This document shows, one piece after another, positions 15,928 through 27,425 of a DNA stretch of 64,000 nt; positions within the stretch are counted from its first letter, which is position 1, and each line of letters opens with the position of its first letter. Location of the stretch: NCBI RefSeq assembly GCF_000001735.4, contig NC_003070.9, forward strand, positions 11,898,001 to 11,962,000, written 5' to 3'. The stretch is from Arabidopsis thaliana. Lineage: Eukaryota > Streptophyta > Magnoliopsida > Brassicales > Brassicaceae. Position numbers and translations under genes: made by a program. The notes beneath the pieces were generated by a model that made no database searches, had not been told where the DNA came from, and was given only the letters and a program-made list of their open reading frames with translations.

Positions 15928-18900
15928 TTAACTTGGAGGTTGTTGTATATCCTCATCATCCTCTTCAAGCCAGTAAGTCTGCAGAATCTTCAAAGCCTTG
16001 TCGTAGATCTCGATGTTTTCGTGTCTTTGCAGGTTCAAAATCTTATCTAGCCCTTCCGCTTCGATCAGTCGAGTATACCAGCTCACGTCGTCTCCTGCGT
16101 TCTTTTCAGCCTCTCCAACCTTCAATGTGTTTTCCATTCCATCCAGACACTTTAAGATGGTTTTTACATCTGGACAAAACAGGATATCACATAAAGGTTT
16201 GATGCAGCTCTGCTCCACCATGTATCTGAATCACACCAATAAATGGAGATTGTGACTTTGATGATCATCTATAAGCATGTTAAGTTGAAAGTGCAAAAAG
16301 AAAGAAATAAGACAGGGACGTACTTGATTTGATCATGAGAACCAAGTAAGGTCGCATTTGAAATTGCGCATACAGATTCTTTCTTCATGTCAAATTCAGC
16401 ATTCTGAGTCAGTTTGACCAAGGTTGGAATCAAATTTGCATCGATTACTGACTGTTATCACCAGGGGAAAACAGTTTAGTTTAGTGAGATAGCAAATAGA
16501 CAAATTGTTTTATGTTGTGCACCTGAATCATTGTATATATATCAGAATCAAAGATTACACTGATCATCAATAAAAACATCAACTTGATGGGGGAAATTTT
16601 TCTTCTAACTTGAAGCTTAGGGAAACTTTCATCGAGAAGAAACTGAATGAGACGATGTACAGCTCCAGATCGTATCACTGTTTCGATAGGACCACGCATA
16701 TCTTCTGCACATGTAATATAAGAAACATTACGCATATCTTCTGCACATGTAATATAAGAAACATTCGAGTGAATGAAGAATCTTTCAAATCGATCAAGAA
16801 AAAGAGTAAAAGAGAGATTTGATTTACTCTTCTTTTTTTTTTGAAAAAATGTTAAATTATATTCAAAAAAAAACAAAACGTTTTTACAACTCGTGCAACG
16901 TTTAGCAAAATGAGAAAAGCTGAGAAAAAAAATAGTTAGAAATTAAAGGTGTTTAGAGAATGTTTAGAGTGAGCTGTACGTTGCCCTTGTCATATCTTCG
17001 ATCACCTGCTTATCTATCCAAGTTATCAAGTGTGACGTGGTGTTCGGTGTTTCTCCATGACGACGCCCATTCCTCTCTCTCCAAACTGTGTGTATTGTAG
17101 CTTGAAAGACATACCGGATTAAGAAACCATCGACTCGCTGTAATGACTTGTCTGAAACATAGGCCAGAATTTGTGGCCATTCCTTTGTGAATCTGGTCTT
17201 CCATAGCTTCTTAGCTACGTCACCCCAAATTGTCGAGACATAGTTGCAGGAGAAAAACAAATGATCACGAGTTTCCATAGTGTTAGTACAAAACACACAG
17301 AGACCCGATTCTCCTCTGTTCCATTTAACCATATGCTCCCCTGTTGAGAGCCTATCTTGGACCGCGAGCCAAGTACAAAACGAAAACTTTGGTGTGGCGT
17401 GATTGAACCAACCCCCGTTGTACCAGGGGACTGTGGGAGAAGGAGCTCTGATATGGTGCCACGTTTCTTTGGTAGAGAATGATGCATTGTACACATTATT
17501 TCGCCTTGTCTCTGTACTTTAGTATTTTTCTCCAAATCCAAGAGCCTGCATTTGTATTCTGCTTCAATGTCCAAAAATGCTTCCTCCTAAGAAGGTATGT
17601 GGTGACCCATTGAACCCATAAAGACTTGCTATTAGAAATGATTCGCCAGACCAACTTTAAACAACAAACATCATTAGCTTTTGTCAAGCTTCGCAAACCC
17701 AAACCCCCCTCTATTTTCGGCTTACAAACTTTTTCCCACGATATCTTTGCCTTCTTTGAACTCAGTTCTAAACCCGACCATAGGTAAGCGGAGCAAATCT
17801 TGTCAATCTCTCGGATACACTGTCTCGGTAAACGAAAAGCGCCTAGCCAGAAATTGCAAATACTCCAGAGGATAGATTGAATCAAGTTGAGCTACCTGCA
17901 TATGAGAGGTAGCGTGAAGTCCACGACGCGATGCGTTTCCTAATCTGCTCAAGAAGAGGATCATAATCCTCAGCCATGAGTCTCTTAGTAACAAGAGGCA
18001 AACCTAAGTATCGAACTGGCAATTGACCTATATCAAAAGGGAAAAGAGCTGCAATCTCTGCTTTCACTAAAGGTGATACTCCTGCCATATACATTGTCGA
18101 CTTCTCCATACTTATTTTTAACCCAGAGTACTTATAAAACTCATCAAAAACCTTCACTATACCCTATATGGATCTAACCTTACCATCCGTTAGAACCATC
18201 AAATCATCTGCAAAACTTAGATGAGTGAGCTTTAAACGTTGACAATGAGGATGGAAACCAAACTTGTGAGCTCCGGCAGCCTTATCCAACATCTTTGAGA
18301 GGACATCCATGCTTATGACAAACAGATATGGCGAGAGAGAGCAACCCTGACGTAAACCCCTTGCACTTTGGAAATAACCAGCGAGATCGCCATTTACTTG
18401 GACTGAAAAAGAGGCCGTAGTAATACACAGTTTTAACCAATGTATAAAAACCGCAGGAAAATTCATAGCCAATAAAACATTCAGCAGAAAAGCCAATTGG
18501 ACCGAGTCAAACGCCTTCGAGATATCTATTTTAATAGCACAACGGGTAGAGACTTAATCTTTATAATAGTCCTTGACTAGTTCCGTAGCAAGTAACAGAT
18601 TTTCGATGAGTAATCTGTCTTTTACAAACGCCGACTGATTTCCCGCAACAAACTCTGGCAGAAGCACTTTCAATCTGTTAGCAATGATCTTAGAAATTAC
18701 CTTATAGATTACGTTGCAGCATGAAATAGGTCTATAATCCTTCATTTCCTTAGCTTCTAGCTTCTTTGGAATCAGAGCTAAAATAGTTGAGTTTATTCCT
18801 TTTGGAAGGAAACCTTTTAGAAAAAAAGATTGAACTGCCAAAATGAATTCAAGTCCTATGGTAGCCCATGTTGCCTTATAGAACTCTGTGGTATAACCAT

Positions 18901-21900
18901 CTGGTCCCGGAGATTTGTCCTTCGGCATTGAAAACAGAACCCTCTGTATCTCCTCCGCAGACACCTCACGAGTAAGCAGCTCTTGATCAGATTCAGAACA
19001 ACGAAAAGGTAGCAAGTTCTGAAGCTCACTAACATCGCAGCCTGCATAGTCCTCTGGGATAAAATGCAGAAATTCTCTAAAGAATCTCTCAGCCTCCACT
19101 TTTATCTCATCACCCTTTACAATGCTACCATCTGCACATTGAATTTCCTTGATCTGATTCATTTGTCTCCCTAGCTACCACAACTCGATGAAAAGTCTTG
19201 TTGTTCTTATCACCCACTTTCATCCAATGCAACTTTGATTTTTGTTTTAGATATTTTTCTTCTAGATCTGACACAAACTCCCATCGGTTATAAGCCGCAT
19301 TCTCTGCTTCCATATTCTGCAATGAAGGGTTTTGATAAGTTTGCCTCTTGTTTCTTACACAAAACTTCATATGCTTCTTTTGATTTCTTCACTAGGTTAC
19401 CAATTCTGTCTTTTGCGAGCAACTTTAACGCAGGCTTAAGACCCTTTAGCTTCTTGTTGAACCGGAAAAGAGTGGATGTAGACAAGAATAACGACTCAGT
19501 ATTCTTCCAATAGTTATCTATCATTGGCTGGAACTCATGTAATTCTGCAAGGACATTAACGAACTTGAAAGGTTTTCGACCTTTCGCCTGACTCCCTTTT
19601 TCTCTTCTTAAGTTTATTCGTCCGCGCAAGTGATCCGAACAACCTCCAGCCTCAAATGTAGAATAGGATTGCGGGAAAGTTTGCAGCCAAACGTCATTTA
19701 TTAACACCCGGTCCAGTTTTTTCATTATGAGATCATTTTCTCGCTTGTTACACCACGTAAAAAGTGGACCCTGCGAAGCCATATCAGTTATCGAACAATA
19801 GCTCACCGTTTGTTGAAAATCCTTCATACCTGCAGTGACCACAGGATAACTATCCGCAAGAGAGTGCTCTTCGATATCCAAAGTTTCATTGAAATCTCCA
19901 AAAATTATCCACGGTCGTTTCCGAATAATAGGTGAATCAGAATGGTCTTTCAGTTCCTGCCACAAAATCTTACGATCTTCTGCAGTGTTCATAGCGTACA
20001 CAAAAGAACAAAAGAATTCTTCTTGATGGTTGTCAAGCTTAACCGAGCAGGTTACCAACTGAGCACTCTTATAAAAGGGACTAAGCCTTGTACTACTACG
20101 CCACATAACCCAAATGCGGCCTCTTGAATTGTGTTCATAATTTGTTATGATCGACCAATCCTTAAACAATTTACTCTGCAAACTTTCTGCTTTATGCTCC
20201 TTAACCCTTGTCTCTAAAAGACATCCAAACTGAAAAGGCGTTTCCTTCACCCACTTCTTTATTACAGAATGCTTTGATGACTTATTTAACCCTCTAACAT
20301 TCCATGAGAACCCCGACATTAACAACGTTTAAGAGGGGGTTTCTTGGTCTGATCTTTAGGGGGACCCCTTGCTGAATGAGAAGAGTTATGTGGGATCGCT
20401 TTATGAGCAGTTTTAGATGCACGAGGTAAAGACGAACGCAAAAGGACCTCCTTATCTCCTCGAGTTAAGAGCTCCGTGTCCTCAACCTCCCTTGAAATCG
20501 TAATTCTTGTATCTGTCACAACCAAAGCAGGCTCCTGGTCTACCTTTTCCGCTACCTCCTCTGTTGCTTCTACTGCTCCCATAACTTCCTCTTCACCCAA
20601 GGCAGAGAACGAGTTAGAGAGGATAGAAACCTCACCGTACTTAAGACCCTCTGTTTTCCCCGGACTACGTCCTGTATTAGCCGGCGTGATCCAACCCTCA
20701 TCCATCTTATTATTAATTCATACCGCTTCTATTTGTGCACCATCACTACTTTTTGCCGCTAGATCCTTTTCTTGAAGCTGCAAATCACACTCTACATGTG
20801 CAGGCTGTTCTGAAACAATTTGCAGACCTGGAGATGTGTCCATGTTTGTCACTACGTCATTAACTTTCAACAAATCCAGGGCTGAGGTATCCAGAGTGGA
20901 CTTGTTCTCCGGAGAAAGACAAGTTTCACGTAGATGACCCCATTTTTTACAGCAGCCACACCTTGGTGGTAACCATGGGTAAGAGTACTTAATGACAGAG
21001 TCTAGCTCACCTTCCTCTTCTCCTGTAAAGTTGTACTCCTTTAGTAATTCTTTCGTTAAGTCAGCCTCTACCATAATCTGAGCTTCATCAAAACAGACGC
21101 ACACATCTGTTTTAGGATGTAGACGGATTGGTTTACCAACTGCACTTGCTAGAAACTCCAACCCCTTGTCTGTAAACATCATTGGTGGGACATTGGTGAG
21201 AGTGACCCATAAAGGTATTGATTTCATCGCCGGCTGAGCCTCCTCTGCAAAAGGGGTCCACTTTGATACTATCATAGGGATATCCGTGATGTTCCACATT
21301 CCTCTATTCAAAATCCTCTGCCTCATACCTTCGTTTCTTATACGAAACTTCACTGTAGACTGATTAACTTCAAACACATCTATAAGTGAAGAACGGTCTC
21401 CCAATCTCCAAATCTTGTTCACAATCATATGGATTTTCCCCACGTGAGGGGCCTTAGTATTCAGAAACTTTCCAATCAAGAAATCTTCCCATAGAGGTTT
21501 TGCACCTGCAAACACATCCTTTGGAACTACTACCTTCTCCTTACCATCTATCTCTGATACCACAAACTTTTGCTGAGAGAAGATATGTTTTTTTGCAACG
21601 TTGACCCAAGATGGCTTCCCGATCTGATTCCTTTTCCCTTGAATGGACGATGCTTCCTGATTGATTTTTGAATAAGTTTCCCCTACCCCTACACTTGTTC
21701 CCGAGCCTGTAGCTGAGATCTCTTCTGCGTTCCTCTCCTTCTGACCAACCTCTTGACTCGAAACGATCACTGGAGGAGGAGAACCACCTAATCCGGCCAC
21801 CGGCGAGCCGCCAGGCTGGCTTAAAGAAGCCGCCGACGGTAACATGCGTGAAGAGAAAGCAAAAACCCTAGTCGCCTCTGTTTTCGCCTCCACGTCAGCA

Positions 21901-22056
21901 GAGCAAAAAAGAATAACTGTAAGTTTCCGTCAACCATAGATTTGATTTACTCTGTGATAGAAGCTTCCTGATATCGGTAGTGCATGCAAGCTGTGTTAGA
22001 GGATCTTCTGACCAAACACCAGCTTGAATGGCAGCGATCATGGCTTCGTCGTCCAT
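15928..22056 (-). CDS. Reduced importin-alpha-like ARM-repeat protein, intron 1 holds a LINE
   Basis: Importin alpha links cargo NLSs to importin beta for nuclear import. Four exons join in frame on the minus strand: 22056-21951, 16704-16610, 16451-16324 and 16225-15928, giving 208 residues. The N-terminal piece (IAAIQAGVWSEDPLTQLACT) matches the start of ARM repeat 1. The next exons jump from FLLDESFPKLQ to VIDANLIPTLVKLTQNAEFD, the late ARM repeats, and then to an acidic tail (TYWLEEDDEDIQQPPS). It therefore lacks the importin-beta-binding domain and most central ARM repeats of a usual protein of about 530 residues. Intron 1 is about 5.2 kb because of the LINE insertion. A 36-bp tandem duplication copies the intron 1 acceptor, giving an alternative start of exon 2 at 16740. 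It corresponds to At1g32880 by position. It may be a dispensable or dead paralogue, although the reading frame is open. Confidence 0.72.
16695..16765. repeat. 36-bp tandem duplication across a 3' splice site
   Basis: 16695-16730 and 16731-16765 are identical over 35 positions (both begin cgcatatcttctgcacatgt). On the minus strand each copy contains the acceptor acatgtgcag followed by aagatatgcg. The duplicate adds exactly 12 codons in frame, without a stop, if the distal acceptor is used. Confidence 0.95.
16815..16830. repeat. LINE target-site duplication, 3'-end copy
   Basis: The 16-bp sequence agatttgatttactct is repeated exactly at 21938-21953. This copy adjoins the poly(T) run (16831-16842) that marks the poly(A) end of the minus-strand element. 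Confidence 0.95.
16964..20325 (-). pseudogene. LINE ORF2, endonuclease plus reverse transcriptase, broken
   Basis: The endonuclease part (20325 to about 19300) starts FSWNVRGLNKSSKHSVIKKW and keeps IIFGDFNETL and SDHLRG-like blocks of the APE-type fold. Reverse transcriptase follows with FSMPKDKSPGPDGYTTEFYK, LIPKKLEAKEMKDYRPISCC, a GLRQGCSLSPYLF block and the catalytic FADD motif near 18205. A zf-RVT-like domain lies at 17494-16964 (FSFCTWLAVQDRLSTGEHM, with CVFC, HLFFSC). Breaks include in-frame stops at 18554-18556 and 18164-18166. Frame changes occur near 19320, 19165, 17890 and 17500. No separate RNase H domain is visible. The enzyme cannot be made as one chain from this copy. Confidence 0.9.
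20718..21893 (-). CDS. LINE ORF1, gag-like RNA-binding protein with DUF4283 and zinc knuckle
   Basis: An uninterrupted 391-residue frame. The N-terminus is low-complexity (Pro/Gly/Ser). A DUF4283-like region follows at about residues 100-260, with NRGMWNITDIPMIVSKWTPF and SIPLWVTLTNVPPMMFTDKG as typical blocks. Next is a CX2CX4HX4C knuckle, CGCCKKWGHLRETC, at about 305-320. In plant LINEs this protein binds the element RNA to form the ribonucleoprotein. It sits 5' of ORF2, and the last codons end about 390 bases before the endonuclease start; a 128-codon frame at 20705-20319 fills that gap and is probably the original ORF1 tail separated by a stop. Confidence 0.85.
   Translation of the reverse strand: MEAKTEATRVFAFSSRMLPSAASLSQPGGSPVAGLGGSPPPVIVSSQEVGQKERNAEEISATGSGTSVGVGETYSKINQEASSIQGKRNQIGKPSWVNVAKKHIFSQQKFVVSEIDGKEKVVVPKDVFAGAKPLWEDFLIGKFLNTKAPHVGKIHMIVNKIWRLGDRSSLIDVFEVNQSTVKFRIRNEGMRQRILNRGMWNITDIPMIVSKWTPFAEEAQPAMKSIPLWVTLTNVPPMMFTDKGLEFLASAVGKPIRLHPKTDVCVCFDEAQIMVEADLTKELLKEYNFTGEEEGELDSVIKYSYPWLPPRCGCCKKWGHLRETCLSPENKSTLDTSALDLLKVNDVVTNMDTSPGLQIVSEQPAHVECDLQLQEKDLAAKSSDGAQIEAV
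21938..21953. repeat. LINE target-site duplication, 5'-end copy, spanning an exon-intron junction
   Basis: An exact copy of agatttgatttactct. On the minus strand it reads aga|gtaaatcaaatct, so it includes the last three bases of importin exon 1 and the intron 1 donor. Both duplication copies therefore carry the same donor-like sequence. Confidence 0.95.
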
Positions 22057-22581
22057 CTAGAAATCACCAGAGATTGTTTACTTGTGAGATCGTTTTTAGA
22101 CCAAGATTTGGGTTTTAGTGACGTGGCTTTCTCTCTTCTTTGACTTCTCTCCTAAGCAATTCACAAAACTTGAAGATAAACCCGAGAAATCTAAACTGAA
22201 ATGTGAAAGAGGTAAAGAATCTTGCATTTGAGCAAGATTTGTGACGTAGCGAACAAGAAAAGAAACGGTTTCTTCTTCTTCTTAACCGTTTTCCCTCCAT
22301 ATATCCTCCTTACATTCAAATTTTATCTTCTTATTAGTTTGATTGTGTTTATGTGTTAAACATTATTGTGACAATAAATTGAAACTATTCTGTAAAATTC
22401 TACCATTTTTTATTGATTGTGATGATAAACTTATATATGATTGATTGTGTTCACAAAGTTTTTTTATTATTATATTAGACTCTAACATTTCCAATATACA
22501 TTACTTTTCCTCAACCTTCCCTACTCCTAACTTCCCAACGCTTTCTTCAAACCACTTTGACACAAAACAAAAGTCATATTC
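22057..22581. other. Intergenic space between the mini-importin promoter and GBSS1 3' end
   Basis: This contains the upstream region of the minus-strand importin-like gene (to about 22320) and the 3' untranslated region of GBSS1. No extra gene or RNA is recognisable. Confidence 0.5.
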
Positions 22582-25506
22582 TCACGGCGTCGCTACGTTC
22601 TCCTTGGCCAGAGGAGCTATCTCTTCACCCTCGGTTCCGGCTTCACTTCCCGCCACATTAAGGGACAATAGTACCTTCTCCCACAACCTCGCAGGTCCCT
22701 GCATAACATCAAATCAAGATTGATGTCAACAACTCAATATAAACAAAGTTTCAAACTTTAGAATGAACTGAATCACTGACCTTCCAGGAGAAGTCTTGGT
22801 CCATGCAGTTCTTGACCATTTCTTGCATTGCGGATGTTCCATATACTGCAACGGCTCTTGTCACAGCCTTTGCTGTTGCTATCACATCATCTGGATCCAC
22901 AACTTCACACTATATAACAAAGCAAAATGGTAACTCATTTTAGATCAATTTGTTGTCATGTCGAAAGAAACTGTTGTAGAAAAAGCGCGAAAAGCTGGTG
23001 ATTTTGAGTTACCTTGACGTTGAATCTTCCAATGTGGAAACCTGTGTAGCCATCTTTCACAGTGTCCACAAGTCCACCAGTAGATGCCACAATAGGGACG
23101 GTTCCATATCTCATTGCGTGCAGCTGAATGAGACCACACGGCTCAAACCTGCTTGGGACAATGATGAAGTCAGCTCCAGCAGTGATCATATGAGCCAATG
23201 GCACGTTGAATTTCGCCACTCCAACCGCCTTCCCTGGGAACTTCTCTTCTAGTTCAAGAATCTGAGCCTCCATCTTCTTCTTTCCAGTCCCCTGTGAAAA
23301 ACATCAGACAAGAATCAATAACTTTGTGATCCTAAAGACGTTATGATCACAAGTTCACTGCTTAGTGTACTCACAAGGATAACCATCTGAACATTGAGCC
23401 CCATGAACTTGGAAATAGCTTCCACTAGAATATCAGAACCCTTCTGCTCCTCCAATCTCCCTATGAAACCGATAACCGGGACATCCCTGTCCACGGGAAG
23501 TCCAACAGCAGCCTGAAGTGCTTCTTTGATCAATGGTTTAGCATCTGTAACCTGTAAAAACAAGTAGCAAGATCGGTAAAGATTTCCCGCAACTTCTTCT
23601 GTCCTAATGCACTGATCTTCAAGAGAAATCTTACAGTGGTAATATCGTATTTGATATCGATGTACTTGTCAGTAGACGGGTTCCATTCTTGAACATCCAT
23701 TCCATTAATAATTCCGGAAACTGTTTTCATTCGAAGATATTTATGCAATTCCACGCCTCTATCAACTCCAGAGATGAGTTCTTGAGCGTAGTATGGACTA
23801 ACTGTTAAGACACGGTGAGCTTCCAGAATTGCAGCCTTCATCCAGTTAATTTTCCGTCCTTTTACTGGCTTTTCATACCTGAAAATGGAACAAGAAGTTA
23901 CAGTAAATTAAGATTGAAACATGAGACAAAATGGTGTAATGATCTGTTCTTCAGAGAAACCAGTACCCGTCCATGAAGTCGAAAGAACTTTTAAAGCTGA
24001 TGGGCAAGTTGAGAAGGGAATAGTCATCAAAGGCAAATCTTCCCTGGTAGGCTATGTTGTGAATGCAGAAGACCACCTAAAAAAAAGTAAAATATTTTGA
24101 TATTCATTGTAAAAAGTATCAAAGCTAGAGTTTCAGTTCAAGATTTGGTAATGTTTGCTACTTTAAGATGAATAGCTAATTAACATGATGAAGGAACAAA
24201 AATTATATCTATACCTTTGCATTCATGTAGACTCCGCGGGATTGATACATAGATTTGAGGTAACATGGAAGTAGAGCAGTGTGCCAGTCATTGGCAACAA
24301 AGACTACATCTTCACCTATAACATCAGAGAGATAGGCTTTGTTACTTTTCAAAAATTGAAGTTTTATTTTTTAGAAACCATTTTAATTAAGAATTGAGAA
24401 ATCATTTTCTTACCATATGGTCCAGAGAAGTACTTGCTGCTGTTCAGGTTCAGAACCTGTGGTGCCTCAAGAGCAGCCTACCAACGATCAAAGTAAATCA
24501 AGTTATTGCTCATGCTTGTACGCTATTCAAACACAGATTCTGCATTATTTATGAATTTAATCTCTGTAGGCTACATGTTTCAATCAAATGAGAACCCACG
24601 ATTCAGAAACAACACAACTGTAACTACAGAAGTAAGAGGAAAGAGTGTTACCTGACACAACAAACTGAACCGGAGTTGGTTGTCATTGTAGTCTACTCCA
24701 GTTATAGGACCATAGATTTTGGATCCTGTTTTGCCCACAACCTGCATTATTACCATTCCTCATTAGCTCAAAGTACAATACACCCTTGTGATTATCTAAC
24801 CAATATAAACAGACCTTAGCAAGAAAGATTGGATGGTCAACAAAGACACGATCAACTCCTCGTTTGTAGCAATGGAAGAAACGAACATTCTCAACTTTAT
24901 CCCCAACTTTGATCTGCATCAAATAACATTCCAAGATGACTTACCTAAGCATCCAAAATTCATCAAGGTCCATACAGAGCAAAAGAAACTTGAGAGAATT
25001 ATACCTGAACCACAACACAAGTGTCCCAAGCATCTTTATATTGGTCATACCGAGGACAAATTGTCATCACACGGTGGCCTCTAGCCTAACAAAAGTCATA
25101 ACATGTAGGTTCATCAAAAAACAAGTAAAGACCTCAAATCAAGCTAATGTTTATATGAACTTACAGCAAGAGCTGGAGGTAGACCACCGAGAACATCACC
25201 AAGACCACCAGTTTTACTCCATGGACCAACTTCAGCTCCAATAAAAATCACAGACATTCCTTTCTCACACACAATCTTACCAGCAGTCTTAACTTTAGAA
25301 GATCTCTTTGAGGATTTAGCAGAAACAGGTTTAGCTTGAGATCTCCTCTGAAGGTTATCCACCATGTTGAATGACCTTAACCCACAATGAGTCAAGGATT
25401 GGCCTTTTAAGGTAATCTGAGCGACATCAGAGCATGAAGAAGCACCATGATTGTTGAAAAGTGAAGTTCTTGACACAAAGTTAGAAGAAGCAGTCACAGT
25501 TGCCAT
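22582..25506 (-). CDS. GBSS1: Granule-bound starch synthase 1 (GT5), plastid
   Basis: ADP-glucose:glucan 4-alpha-glucosyltransferase bound to starch granules, responsible for amylose. Twelve coding exons on the minus strand run from the ATG at 25506 to the TGA at 22582-22584 (last exon 22698-22582). A Ser/Thr-rich plastid transit peptide of about 80 residues precedes [20 protein letters not shown], which holds the KTGGL ADP-glucose-binding motif. Further blocks are [52 protein letters not shown], and the C-terminal motif [15 protein letters not shown]...STGGLVDTV. No break was seen. A 5' leader intron ending at about 25524 (ccag before gtaaacgggtag on the minus strand) is likely. It corresponds to At1g32900; published work places this gene under control of clock factors CCA1 and LHY. 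Confidence 0.96.
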
Positions 25507-25743
25507 TATGAACTACCCGTTTACCTGGATTCAACAGATGAACAATCAAAATCGATACTTTAAATAGAAAGATACAATCTTTGACAAATTTTACATTAAA
25601 CAGAAGAAAAAGCTCACAGATTTTCACGGCAACTGAGGAAATAAGAGCCAATGGAGGAGATGAGAAAGTGAAGAGAGCAGAGGAGAAGAATGGTCAGTTA
25701 TGTAGAGAAGAAGAAGAGTGGAGGCTTGGACTGACACGAGTGA

Positions 25744-25749
25744 CACGTG
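25744..25749. promoter_or_regulatory. G-box upstream of GBSS1
   Basis: CACGTG within tgacacgtggcg, about 240 bp upstream of the GBSS1 ATG. It is a perfect G-box/ABRE-like core for bZIP or bHLH factors. Its use in regulation is inferred from position only. Confidence 0.45.
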
Positions 25750-25799
25750 GCGTTGTTATAGTTGTTGAGTGGCGATTTTCAATCACATGATGAGGGTCA

Positions 25800-27341
25800 A
25801 TACTCAAATACTCAATGGCATTGCCTGAGAATATGTGAGAATCTTGAGGTTATACTTTGGGAGGACGATATTTTGATGCGTACGTTTTGGTCCGAGTGGC
25901 TAAGAATCGACGGCTGAGATTTGTTGGTTTTGGGAAACTGGGACTCTTTTAGTGGGTCCTATGCTTACACAAGTGTTTCTGTTGTCGTCGTGCATCCTCA
26001 TGAACGTACCGTTGGACGACATTTTTCTTGGCCCATTTGTTAAAATTCACGGTCGAGAATTTTTGTCATGTTTTATTTATTTAGTTTTGTGTAAGCTTAA
26101 CCACTGATTATTACTAAATAGCAATTTTTAAGTTTAAATTGATAATGTCAATGTGATTGCATAATTTTCAAGTTTCTTGCGTATATATGTATAATTTAGA
26201 TTCACATATATCAGAGGCTAGCCAAATAAATTATTTCAAGAATTTTTTCATGCACCATCATTTTTCCTTCCCTTTCAATTACTTTAAGTTATTTAATTTC
26301 CATTAGTCACATCTTAAGTAGTAATTTGTTTAACAAATCTTGGAATGTTAGAAAGGAGTTAATGTCATGATTATATTTTTTGGTTATTGTGGACGGTTAG
26401 GAGTGATTTGTCGCAACATAGGAGATCGTGTGATGATGTTGCAATCTCTCCAAGACAGTTTCACGCATCCACAAGAACATAGTCTTTGGCCCATTTTGAC
26501 GTTAACTTTTATTTCTTAAATTCGGACACAAAATTATGATTCGTGAAATGAACATTTTATATTTTCATATTATAATCTCATGATCATCCGTCCAAATTCT
26601 TCATTTTAACATAAATTTAAAACTAAGTCTTTATTTTTTAACAGAAATTCCATCATATTATTTTTTAAAACCATGTTTATTCATGTCTCACAAGTCTATA
26701 ATATTAAAAACCATAATCATACTGACAATCTAATAAATCCATAGTCAGAAGAAAAAATGTCACCATAAAAAAAATAAATTCGGATATGAAAAAAAAATAA
26801 ACTCGGAACTAATTATTATCCGAATTCGATGCTCTCTTATAATACCATATTGAAGTAAACCTTACCGGAACAATAAATTATTGTTAAGATTTGGACATGT
26901 AGCCGAGAGGATACCACTTGAGCTAGCCAAAACCAAAGGAGTCAAGGAATCATCAAGGATCTGATGATGTTGTTGTGGTGATTATCATCTCTATGATTCC
27001 AACCAAACATTGGAACATAACTCCAATCATTTCCATAATTTAGTTATTTTTTTAAAATGAGATATAAGATCAATTACTTAAATGAAAATGTGTGACAATT
27101 CAGAAATAGTACTAGATATGTGGGAATAGTGTATTACACAAAATCTGCAGTTTCCAAGTAGCCTTGCAAGTTGCAACGTTTAAGTCATTTTCTTCATTGG
27201 TGGGTATTCGCCGAAATTAAAAGGTACTATCACACAGTACTACTATACAGTAACCGGCCACTAGTGGCTAAAAGGAAAAAAAAAATATCCAAGTAAAATG
27301 GAAATAGTCACGTAATTTCTCTCCTACACATTTACATCTTT
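25800..27341. other. Divergent intergenic region between GBSS1 and the acyltransferase
   Basis: AT-rich and without a supported gene. The left part is the GBSS1 promoter; an evening-element-like word, AAAATATCG on the minus strand at about 25869-25877, differs from AAAATATCT by one base. The right part is the acyltransferase promoter. Confidence 0.45.
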
Positions 27342-27348
27342 TATAAAT
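27342..27348 (+). promoter_or_regulatory. TATA box of the BAHD acyltransferase gene
   Basis: TATAAAT lies 78 bases upstream of the start codon at 27426, the usual arrangement for a plant gene with a short leader. Confidence 0.6.
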
Positions 27349-27425
27349 TCTCTGACTCACACAGTAGCTTTCCAACACACCACAGTCTTTTTCTTTTTAT
27401 CTTCTCTACAAAACAACATCCTACC

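Larger units (their letters stand above)
16831..21937 (-). mobile_element. Non-LTR retrotransposon (plant L1-type LINE), full-length but decayed
   Basis: A 5.1-kb element in intron 1 of the mini-importin, in the same orientation as the gene. It ends in a poly(A) tract (poly(T) at 16831-16842) and is bounded by an exact 16-bp target-site duplication. In element order it encodes a gag-like ORF1 (21893-20718) and an ORF2 (about 20325-16964) with endonuclease, reverse transcriptase and a zf-RVT-like end. ORF1 is open; ORF2 is broken by stops and frameshifts, so the copy cannot be autonomous. The exact duplication and near-complete length suggest a moderately recent insertion. Confidence 0.95.

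Noticed and set aside
16610-16822. 70-codon plus-strand frame with repeated FCTCNIRN words
   Set aside because: It is antisense to importin exon 2 and only reflects the 36-bp duplication there.
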